In this document: positions 21,601-30,407 of the stretch, in pieces
Position numbering within the stretch: position 1 is the stretch's first letter
Layout of the letters: each line of letters starts with the position of its first letter
Assembly (NCBI GenBank): GCA_004322045.1
Contig: SCRN01000009.1
Coordinates: 206,209-270,208 of the forward strand
Length of the DNA: 64,000 nucleotides
DNA from: Paraburkholderia sp.
GTDB lineage: Bacteria > Pseudomonadota > Gammaproteobacteria > Burkholderiales > Burkholderiaceae
Direction of reading: 5' to 3'
Notes under the pieces: model-generated
The model's input: only the letters and a program-made list of their open reading frames with translations
Told to the model about the DNA's origin: nothing
Database searches by the model: none
Program-made: the position numbers and the translations under genes

Positions 21601-24600
21601 GCAACCGGCTCGCGGCCCTTCGTCAGCATGGTGTGGCGCGCAATCAGGGGTGGGAGCCGCTGAGCAAACATTACGTCGACGAGGTCGCCACCCTGAATGC
21701 GTCCGAGCTCAAGCTGCAGTGGGCCGCCGCAAGCAATACTTGGTGGCCGAAACGCGTGTTTGCGCAGCGCGCGGTTACAGGACGACTGCGCTTGTACCGA
21801 CAGGACCAGCGTCGCCCAGAAGGCGGGGATGTCCCGGCCGTCCTTACAGCCTTGACCGCCGTCAATGCCGAGGACAAGGTCGTCGAGTCTATGTCTCATG
21901 ACGCGTCGCAACTGCTGCATGAAGCATTCGCTGCGTCGAAGACGGACTGGACCGCCGTCGAGTCGGCCGAGCGGTGGGCGACGTCGTTCGCGGACGCCGT
22001 AACGGCAATCGCGGGCAATGACATCGAATTGGCCCAGGCGCTTCGCGCAAAGCTGCAGCCATTTGTTTCCGACAACCGGGGCATGCTGAAGGCAGACACG
22101 CCTCTCGGCTCCGGTTTGTTGTCGTATCGCGATTGCTACCGAGACGTGATGGCTCAACTCCGCACGGTCATTGAGCTTGGCCATTGTCAGGCAGACTTCG
22201 GACTTGACCCAGCTGCCGCCGGCGTGGTTCCTCGACTATTGAGCCTGCTTCAAGGATGGCAATCTGCTTCGAGGCAGCTGCAGCCGTGGTGCCTATGGAG
22301 GAAATCCCGCGCCCATGCAATCAGCAGCGGGTTGCAAGGCATTGTGGACGCACTGGAGGCTGGCCAAGCGCCTTTGTCCAGCGTGGCGACGTTCTTCGAG
22401 TACAGCTACCAGAGCTGGTGGCTGCGCAAAGCGATTGACCGGGAGCCGGTGCTCTGCAATTTCTCGAGTGCCGAGCATGACCGCAAGATTGCTGAGTTCA
22501 AGGAGGCCGATGAGCGTTTTCAGAGGCTGACCCAGCAATACATTGCGGCCAAACTGGCGGGCCAGATTCCGGCGAGCGTCGAGGTTGTGCCTGGTGCCGA
22601 TTCCGAATTAGGGAAACTGCGCCGCGAATTGCAGAAACAGCGCAAGCACATGCCGATTCGCCAACTGGTGCAAAGCCTACCGAGCCTGATGACCCGTTTG
22701 AAGCCATGCCTGCTGATGTCACCTTTGTCGGTCGCCCAATATCTGGACGCGTCGCACGCGCAGTTCGACGTGGTCATCTTCGATGAGGCCTCCCAGATTC
22801 CGGTGTGGGATGCTGTCGGCGCCATTGCGCGCGGCAAGCAGCTTGTCTGCGTCGGCGACCCAAAGCAACTGCCGCCGACCAGTTTCTTCTCTCGGTCAGA
22901 TGACTCGGAAGACGCAGCGGATAGCGACGACGTGCAGGACCTGGAGAGCATTCTGGACGAGTGCCTCAGTATCGGCCTGCCTGAGCTGCGGCTGAATTGG
23001 CACTACCGAAGCAAGCATGAAGGGCTGATTACCTTCAGCAATGTCACGTACTACGACAACGAGCTTGTCACGTTCCCGTCGCCGGTGACAAACGACCAGA
23101 GCGTGCGTTTTGAACGCGTACAGGGTGTCTACGACCGCGGCGGCTCGCGAACCAATCGGGCGGAAGCCGATGCCATCGTCAAGGCGATTGAGCGGCACTA
23201 TCTGGATTTGGCGAAGCGGCATCTGACGCTCGGCGTAGTGACATTCAATCAGGCGCAGCAAAGCCTGATTGAGCGGATGCTGGATGAACGCCGCCGCGCG
23301 TCTCAGCAGCTAGACCAGGCAATTTCACAGGCTGCGCAGGAGCCGCTGTTCATCAAGAACCTCGAGAACGTTCAAGGTGACGAGCGGGACATCATCTTCT
23401 TTTCCATCACCTATGGTCCGGATGCATCGGGCAAGGTCAGTCTCAACCTTGGGCCGTTGAACTTGGAGGGCGGCCATCGGCGTCTCAACGTGGCCGTATC
23501 GCGTGCCCGCGTCGGCGTCGTGATTTTTAGCACGCTGCTTCCGGAGCAGATTGACCTGTCGCGTGTCCGGGCTGCCGGCGTACGAGACCTGAAGAACTAC
23601 ATGGAGTTCGCCATTCGCGGCCCGCGTGCCTTGGTTGAGCAAAGTATGCCGACTGGACGGGAGCCCGATAGCCCGTTCGAGCGTCAGGTAATTTCCGCTC
23701 TCCGTGAGAAAGGATGGACAGTCCATCCGCAGGTCGGCGTGTCCGGGTATCGGATTGATATTGGCGTGGTCGACCCGCGTACGCCAGGTCGCTATCTGCT
23801 GGGTGTCGAATGCGATGGCGCCATGTATCACTCCGGCGCGACGGCGCGCGACCGCGACCGGCTCCGCCAGCATGTCCTTGAAGGGCTGGGCTGGGAGCTG
23901 TACCGAATTTGGTCGACCGACTGGTGGTTGAATCCAGAAGAGCCAATGCGAAAGCTTGTGGCCCGGCTGGAAGAGCTTACGGCGACGGTGCAGACCGAGG
24001 ACGAACCAGTTGTTGAACCATCCGAATTGGCTGGGCATGAGGAGGAGCCGCACGCCTTGTATGCCAGCGTCGAGTCAGTCTTTGAGCGGGTTCTTCCCGC
24101 CACCCGGCTTGCCGAATACCAACTCGCCACCCTGGACAACGGCAACACGGACCTTTTCTACGAACGCGGCTCGATGCCGACTTTGGCGAGCCAACTACTC
24201 AAGGTAATCGAAGCGGAAGGACCGGTCTCCCAGCCGGTGGTATTTAAACGCGTTACCCGAGCATGGGGGCTGTCCCGCGTTGGAAATCGCATTGAGGCTC
24301 ACCTGAGCGCTTTGGTGCCCAGCCAGATAGCTCGAACAACGGACCACGGTATTGCCTTCTACTGGCCCGAGCGTGCCAATCCGACAACTTGGGAAGGCAT
24401 TCGAGTGCCAGGCAGCGACGCGGAAACCCGTCGCAGTATTGACGAGATTAGCTTAGAAGAGCTGGGCAATGCTGCCGTGTACATCCTGTCGCAGCAAGGT
24501 GGCACCTCCCGAGATGGACTTGCAAAGGCAGTTTGCCGGCTGCTAGGTGTGAATCGGACGACTGCCGAGGCTGAGGCGCGGATTTTACGCGCGTTGACCC

Positions 24601-24659
24601 ATGGGCGAGTTCAGGCGGTAGTGAACACAGAGAGCGACTCGGTGCGTTTGCGGAAATGA
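18666..24659 (+). CDS. Giant transglutaminase-like / DUF4011 / SF1 (UPF1-like) helicase / Vsr-like nuclease / DUF3320 protein (1997 aa; start could be 18729)
   Basis: [35 protein letters not shown]; Walker A [59 protein letters not shown]; nuclease-like [28 protein letters not shown]. Confidence 0.92.
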   Translation: [1997 protein letters not shown]

Positions 24660-24777
24660 GTTAGCGCAGATTCATGGAACCCAAAATTCATAAAGCTTTG
24701 CTGGAAAAGTTTTGCAATTTCGCTGTAGCATCGAAGGTGTGAGTAGCCCGTAACTTAACAAGCAGTAGGCATTTTCC

Positions 24778-25044
24778 ATGGCCACGCGTCCCGATACGCT
24801 TCACACGACCGTCCTCGCCATAGAGCTGCTACGGCGTATTCCTAGAAATCGAAAGGTCACGGCAGCTGAACTGCACAAGCAGTTGCAGCACGTAGGGCAT
24901 CGGGCATGGCAATCCAGCAATTTTGCCGTTCCAAGGTGCTTACGAAATCTGCCATTACATGAGTTCCAAAAATCCCGTTTGGTAAGACCTATCCAGCCTC
25001 AGCGCTACCACGGGCCTACTATCGTGGACCCCCTGAAGGCTTAA
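24778..25044 (+). pseudogene. N-terminal remnant of WYL-family regulator
   Basis: MATRPDTLHTTVLAIELLRRIPRNRKVTAAELHKQLQHVGH resembles start of HTH-WYL regulators, then degenerate. Confidence 0.55.
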
Positions 25045-25865
25045 AGAGGCAACCCGAAGTGCCCCGGACGCGCGAGAATCGCCCCGACTGAAAATGCGAT
25101 GCAGAGGGCTGGCCACCGGAACAGTCGCGCCACGCGCGACACCACCTCGCTGCGTCTCTGCCGCTCATCGAGCAGTCTGGCGACGCTGTGTTTCAGACCC
25201 TGGGCCTCATCCTCCAGTTCTTCTTGCTTCATTGTCAGGCACTGGAGCACAGGCAATAAGTCAATTTCCACGATGTTCGGAAACTTGGTCATCGAATGAC
25301 TAACAAGTTCGCGTCCCATCAGTTCTTTTGACTCGCCACTCGCCAGTGGATGTGCTTCCTCACTCTCGAACTCGAACACGAGCCCGAATCGCTGGTAGAA
25401 ACGATGACGACGCTCGAGATTGTTTCTTCCATACGACCCCACATGGCTTGCGAGCAACCGGATAGGCATCACCGAGTCATCGGGGGCGACGCGGCGTGCC
25501 CACTTCACGATTTCGTTAAAGCAGAGGCTTCCGATATTCAGGCTGCGCAGGGATTCTTGCTCGACGACTACGAAGCCATTGGTTAGCGTCACCCCGAACG
25601 AACGATGCGCTGACATCTCGCATACTTCCTCTCGAGCGTTCGAATCACCAAATCGGTCGGTGTCGACACAGTACGCGACAAGGTCCATTCGCTCACGCCC
25701 GGTTTCCCCTGATTCCTGCACGCCGACCAAAAGCATGTGATGTCGGTCCCGCTTTTCATCTCGAACGAGGAACAGCCGCCAAGCGAAATCGTGCCTGGAG
25801 TCTTCCTTCCTCATAGGCCACAGCGCTGGCCCCGATGTTGCCCGCGCCATTCGTTTTAGTTCCAT
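25041..25865 (-). CDS. GNAT-like N-terminal domain protein with coiled coil and C-terminal TM helix
   Basis: PIRLLASHVGSYGRNNLERRHRFYQRFGLVFEFE (GNAT C-terminal style); C-term WPALCIAFSVGAILA. Confidence 0.6.
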   Translation of the reverse strand: MELKRMARATSGPALWPMRKEDSRHDFAWRLFLVRDEKRDRHHMLLVGVQESGETGRERMDLVAYCVDTDRFGDSNAREEVCEMSAHRSFGVTLTNGFVVVEQESLRSLNIGSLCFNEIVKWARRVAPDDSVMPIRLLASHVGSYGRNNLERRHRFYQRFGLVFEFESEEAHPLASGESKELMGRELVSHSMTKFPNIVEIDLLPVLQCLTMKQEELEDEAQGLKHSVARLLDERQRRSEVVSRVARLFRWPALCIAFSVGAILARPGHFGLPL

Positions 25866-25947
25866 TCCAAGGGTTCTGTTAAGCCATGCCCGGCAGCCAG
25901 TCCGCGTGAACTACTTTAGTTGCAGGGCCAAAGCGTTGCCAAGCACT

Positions 25948-28743
25948 TCATGATGGAATTTTCGTTTCCTGTAGCCGTTCGTTCAAGCTGCTGCGCTCGC
26001 CAAACGATGCATTCGGGTCCGCCGTTGCCTCTGCCTGCCGCGCGGCAGCAATAAACTGCTCGCGCAACGTCAGGTCAAAGAGATGTGTGCCAGCAAAAGC
26101 TATCAAACAAGTATCGAAGTCGCCTCGCGCTCGCACGGACCGCAGGAACCGCCTGTTTGCCGCCAGTGCGAGCGCCACAGAGGACGTTGTCAGCCCTCTG
26201 ATGCCCCACCGATTTGCAATCAGCGTTAAAACCTCGAAGGCCTCAAGGTCCGCAAGGACCTCTGCATAGATTTGCGCTTGCTCCGAATTGAGACCGACTC
26301 TACCTTCCATAACCGCCAATACCGCGAGCAATCCAGTTATTACCGCTTGGCTAGGGGTCGATTGCCGCACCTCGAGCACACCGTCGGTAGAGAAGATAAT
26401 GAAGCACGTTAGTGTAGCCAACTTCCAGTCGTTTTTCGGCGTGGAACTGACGTATTCCGCGTATAGAATGCCGCTTTCTGTCAAAGTGCGAAGATATGGC
26501 TTCAACCGCACCCGGTTGAGCCGGAACAACACAGTCAGCGTCGGCAGTAGCGAGCCATTCCCGCCGATGACGGGCACACCTGAAGGGGCGAGGTGCATAT
26601 TGACGACGGCTTCCGCGACTGCGTCAAAAAAATTCTCACGACCATCTTCTAAAGCTTGCTCGAGAACCGCCATTTCAGCGGCTCCAGGAACCTCAGAACG
26701 GAATCGCGCCGTCAACCATTGGAGGCTCACATCATCCCCCCCCGTGCAAGCACAATAAGCCAGAATCCATGACTGCTCGCGTCCTCTCAGCTCTACGCAC
26801 AACCGTGCCCAGAGCTCAGGACCAAGTGGCAGCGTGATTCGCTCGAACCCTTTGACCATCATAGCTTCGCGTACCGACTGGAGTGACAGCGCGCCTTGGA
26901 GCACAGATATCCAGGTTGTCCAGCCATCGGAAATTTGCCTATCCAAGGCGCCCGCCTGGTCCGCCGCCGACCGGTCGATACTTCTCAGCATGTCAACAAT
27001 CAGAGCAGTCGTGTTGTCGCGCGAAACCGATATGTCGAGTAGCGCCTGCAATCCTGGCACCAGATTCACATTGAAGAGCTGCAAGTTCTTGCTCGCGGCC
27101 ATTGTCTCCAGCGCCACGCGGCGGAAGTGAGACGCAGTACCCGGTGATATGAGGTCCTGCTCGACTATAAACGGTCGTAGGGCCCTCACTGCTTGCAGAA
27201 GGCGTGGTTGCTGTCCGTCGAGACCTGCAATGTCTTGGCGAATGTATGTATCGAGAACGTACCCGAACGCGGGGCTTTCTTTAAAGAGCCTGCGTATGGT
27301 TTCGCTATCTGCGCCGTCCATCGCCGCCTCAAGCCGAGGCCGGACTGAAATGTAGGATGCCTCCTCTTTGGTAGAGGCACGGTGGTGCAACATCGCGAAC
27401 GTATCAGCCAGAGAGTCATCGTGTAGGATGCGACTAACCGCTTTCGGCGGCGAACAACTGTCGCTTGTTAAACTGCCCTTTGAAAGAGCGTAGGCCGCCA
27501 AGGTTGAAAGCGCAACTTTGTCGCCCCATTCAAGCTTGAGTACCACGAGTTCGTTTACAAAGGACACGATTCCTCGTGGCGTCAGATTGCTATGTGCGCG
27601 CAGTCCCCTGTCCTCATAGAGACGCAGGATTTCGTCGTAGTCACCAAGCAGGTCGTCTCCGAACGCAGCAACCAGCTTGTCATTAAAGTACTTTTTCCAA
27701 GAGTGCAGCATCGGCGGCGGCAAGTTGAAGCGCAACTGGAAAACCTTTTCAAGAAACGACGGCGAAGCGTCTTGCGTCTCTCCGGTAGCAGGCATACCTG
27801 GGACCGATGACTGTAGCGTCTTGTGCTCGTCCGCCACCGGCACAATAACCCACAACCGCCTAAACCAGTCCATTGGCTTGAACTGCGGGTTGTCCAGGAA
27901 CGAACGCAGGAGTGCCCACACAGCTTTCGTGTCTCCAGAGTCGATGCGGTCTAGGTTATCGACGACGATGACTAGGCTACGGGTTTCGTGACAAAGCGCG
28001 GCTTGCATCAATTCACTGAACGCGTCCTGGAACTCGATAGATGTCGGCTCCGGTTCGTTTCTTTCCTCCACGGCTTCTTCGTTCGGAGTCCGTCGTATGA
28101 TGAAACCCATGACTTCATCCGGCAGCGAGTGAATCAACGCGAAAGCAACAAATCCAATCAACACTGCCAAGGCAAAAAGCGGAGCAGAAGTGAACTCGGC
28201 GAGACGTTTTTCTAGTTCGAGCATCATCGGCGCTACGATGCCAAGCGCCGCGAGCGCGGATAGAGTTACCTTCGCCGAGGGGGAGAAACGCAGGGTGGTC
28301 TTTCGAGACGTTGGTTTCAGTCGTCGACTCAGCACATCCAGCCTGTTTTTCCAGAAGGGGGCGCTTGCCAGCCCCTCTGGTTGCTCGAGCCAGCCCTTGG
28401 CAACAAGCCTTCCAACAAGTGCTGAAAGAAATGCGCGGCGAAGCGGGTCCCCGACATGTACCCATGCGTCGTATTGAAATACAGCGACATCGGTCGGGCC
28501 GGATACGGCCGTGTCCACGGTCGCCGGCTGGACGTTGTCGAAGTACTCGGCGACCATCTTTATGACCGTCGACTTCCCCGCCCCCCAGGTGCCGTCGAGT
28601 CGTATCGTCTGCCCGCCGGGAGATGTCCGAATTACGGTAGCTATGGTGTTTGCAATCTTCGCATGTGCACCGCCCAACTCGTCAACGTTCGACGGCTCGT
28701 CGGTAAGCAGCGTCGGCATTGGACGCATTGTAGACTCTCTCAC
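25948..28743 (-). CDS. KAP-family P-loop NTPase with transmembrane segments (931 aa)
   Basis: DGTWGAGKSTVIKMV; FQYDAWVHVGDPLRRAFLSALVGRL; SLVIVVDNLDRIDSGDTKAVWALLRSFLD; hydrophobic helices around aa 155-205. Confidence 0.9.
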   Translation of the reverse strand: MRESTMRPMPTLLTDEPSNVDELGGAHAKIANTIATVIRTSPGGQTIRLDGTWGAGKSTVIKMVAEYFDNVQPATVDTAVSGPTDVAVFQYDAWVHVGDPLRRAFLSALVGRLVAKGWLEQPEGLASAPFWKNRLDVLSRRLKPTSRKTTLRFSPSAKVTLSALAALGIVAPMMLELEKRLAEFTSAPLFALAVLIGFVAFALIHSLPDEVMGFIIRRTPNEEAVEERNEPEPTSIEFQDAFSELMQAALCHETRSLVIVVDNLDRIDSGDTKAVWALLRSFLDNPQFKPMDWFRRLWVIVPVADEHKTLQSSVPGMPATGETQDASPSFLEKVFQLRFNLPPPMLHSWKKYFNDKLVAAFGDDLLGDYDEILRLYEDRGLRAHSNLTPRGIVSFVNELVVLKLEWGDKVALSTLAAYALSKGSLTSDSCSPPKAVSRILHDDSLADTFAMLHHRASTKEEASYISVRPRLEAAMDGADSETIRRLFKESPAFGYVLDTYIRQDIAGLDGQQPRLLQAVRALRPFIVEQDLISPGTASHFRRVALETMAASKNLQLFNVNLVPGLQALLDISVSRDNTTALIVDMLRSIDRSAADQAGALDRQISDGWTTWISVLQGALSLQSVREAMMVKGFERITLPLGPELWARLCVELRGREQSWILAYCACTGGDDVSLQWLTARFRSEVPGAAEMAVLEQALEDGRENFFDAVAEAVVNMHLAPSGVPVIGGNGSLLPTLTVLFRLNRVRLKPYLRTLTESGILYAEYVSSTPKNDWKLATLTCFIIFSTDGVLEVRQSTPSQAVITGLLAVLAVMEGRVGLNSEQAQIYAEVLADLEAFEVLTLIANRWGIRGLTTSSVALALAANRRFLRSVRARGDFDTCLIAFAGTHLFDLTLREQFIAAARQAEATADPNASFGERSSLNERLQETKIPS

Positions 28744-29041
28744 TTATGGCATAGTCGGCAGCAAGACGGCCATGTCGCTTCGCCGAAATTGTGGGCTTGC
28801 GACTTTCCCCTTTGCGCCTGGTTCTCCTCGCTGCTCTGTTATTGACCGTCCAGAGCGTGCGACCCGGTTGCCAATATAGCTGTGAGCACCTTCTAGCGTC
28901 CACCGTATCGTTGGCTCGCCTGCTGCCCATGCGGCTTACTGTGTCGACATCAACCAAACTGCCACGACGTCGACAACGCGTTAGTGTTGCAGAACTTCTC
29001 GAAAAGCTGCTGGCTTGACTCGCGACGAAACCGTGCCGCGC

Positions 29042-29356
29042 TTAACGCCGTGCGCGAAGTACGCGCTCCCCTATCGCGACCAGTGTACCGACCAGTGCCG
29101 TGCGAAGTGACACGTCGTAGTATCTGTCTGCTGTCGACACCTGTTCTAGCTCGCTCGCGGGCAAGCCTCGAATGACTCTGAACTTCCGGCGTAACCACGC
29201 CCAACGCGCTGCGCGAGCAAATAACCTCTCCGCCTTTTGCGGCGTAACAGCAACGATATCGAATTCACGGCCGTCGATGTACCCTGACAGCAGATAACCC
29301 GACGGCCGTTGTGTCACCCACGCGATGTAGCCCCACGAAAAAACCTCGATTGCCAT
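29042..29356 (-). CDS. Hypothetical protein
   Basis: MAIEVFSWGYIAWVTQRPSGYLLSGYIDGREFDIVAVTPQKAERLFARAARWAWL. Confidence 0.55.
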   Translation of the reverse strand: MAIEVFSWGYIAWVTQRPSGYLLSGYIDGREFDIVAVTPQKAERLFARAARWAWLRRKFRVIRGLPASELEQVSTADRYYDVSLRTALVGTLVAIGERVLRARR

Positions 29357-29693
29357 GTTTTGCCTCCTAGCGCCGCTGCATACCACAAAGCCTAGAGCGA
29401 TTCGATGCACGACGTCGACAATGGTGTCGTCGCCAACTACCGAAATTGCATCGGGTTCTTGACAGGCATCGCTCCATGAATGCGCATGCGCGCCAAGCCA
29501 TCGACGATGTCCACATCTAATCGCGCCTCCAGAACATCGGACGTGTGACCAGCGTTGCCTCGCGCGACGAAAACGGTAGCCATGTCCGCCTGAGGAATCG
29601 GCCCTAGCTGTGCGACATATTCGCCCGCATCCGTCGCCTAGGAAACGCGGGAGTCAGCAAGTTGTCGTGGTCCAAGACCGAGTGCTACGGCCG

Positions 29694-29746
29694 CATGCAA
29701 ATAGAATTGTATGAAACTTGGCACCTCGTGCAATTCTATTTGCATG
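29694..29746. repeat. Perfect 16-bp inverted repeat with 21-nt spacer
   Basis: CATGCAAATAGAATTG (29694-29709) / CAATTCTATTTGCATG (29731-29746). Confidence 0.9.
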
Positions 29747-30076
29747 TCCCAATATTTTGCGTTTGCGGCGAGCCAAGACCCGGCCACCGCACGGCGCACG
29801 TTGCGGTGAATACGCATGACGAAGGCGGCGCTCGCACTGAACCAAACGTTTTTGGGGCCACATGCTGGCATCGGCAATCACTTTGCGGGCGGCCTCGCAC
29901 ATGCCAGCGTCGGTGCAATTGGTGCTGGAGCCCATGCGGCGAGCCCTGAGCAAGGGTTGCCAGCCCGGGCTCACCGCCCGCGGATTGAGTGACCACAGGC
30001 CGGTTTGGTCGAATGGCTTAGCGCATTCTCAGACACCGATTTGCACTCTCAATCGGAGGTGCGAAGAATTCGTTGC

Positions 30077-30325
30077 CTAGTCGGGCCAATCGTCGTCGAA
30101 CGCGTCGATACGAGGGTGCAAGCGGTCGCGACCTGTGCCGTCAATGCCCTGCAGATAGTCGTCGTCCGAGCCAATAGCTCGAACCCAGTATGCGCAGCCG
30201 CTCTCGGCTCGCGGCTGGACTTGCCCTTCGTTCTTCAGGCAGATGGCGGACTGCGTGTCGGTCACATTTCCGCCCCAATGCTCACATCCTCGACACGGCC
30301 GAGGCGTGCCGTACGGACCCGACAT
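30077..30325 (-). CDS. Small Cys-containing hypothetical protein
   Basis: MSGPYGTPRPCRGCEHWGGNVTDTQSAICLKNEGQVQPRAESGCAYWVRAIGSDDD; divergent from SRAP gene across LexA box. Confidence 0.6.
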   Translation of the reverse strand: MSGPYGTPRPCRGCEHWGGNVTDTQSAICLKNEGQVQPRAESGCAYWVRAIGSDDDYLQGIDGTGRDRLHPRIDAFDDDWPD

Positions 30326-30349
30326 GCGTGCCTCCGCTTTCCACGAGCA

Positions 30350-30365
30350 CTGTATATTCATACAG
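30350..30365. promoter_or_regulatory. LexA (SOS) box
   Basis: CTGTATATTCATACAG, CTGT-N8-ACAG, 42 bp before SRAP-like start. Confidence 0.85.
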
Positions 30366-30407
30366 CTTTGCGCCATACTATCATGAGGCTGGCGAACGGA
30401 GGCGGCC

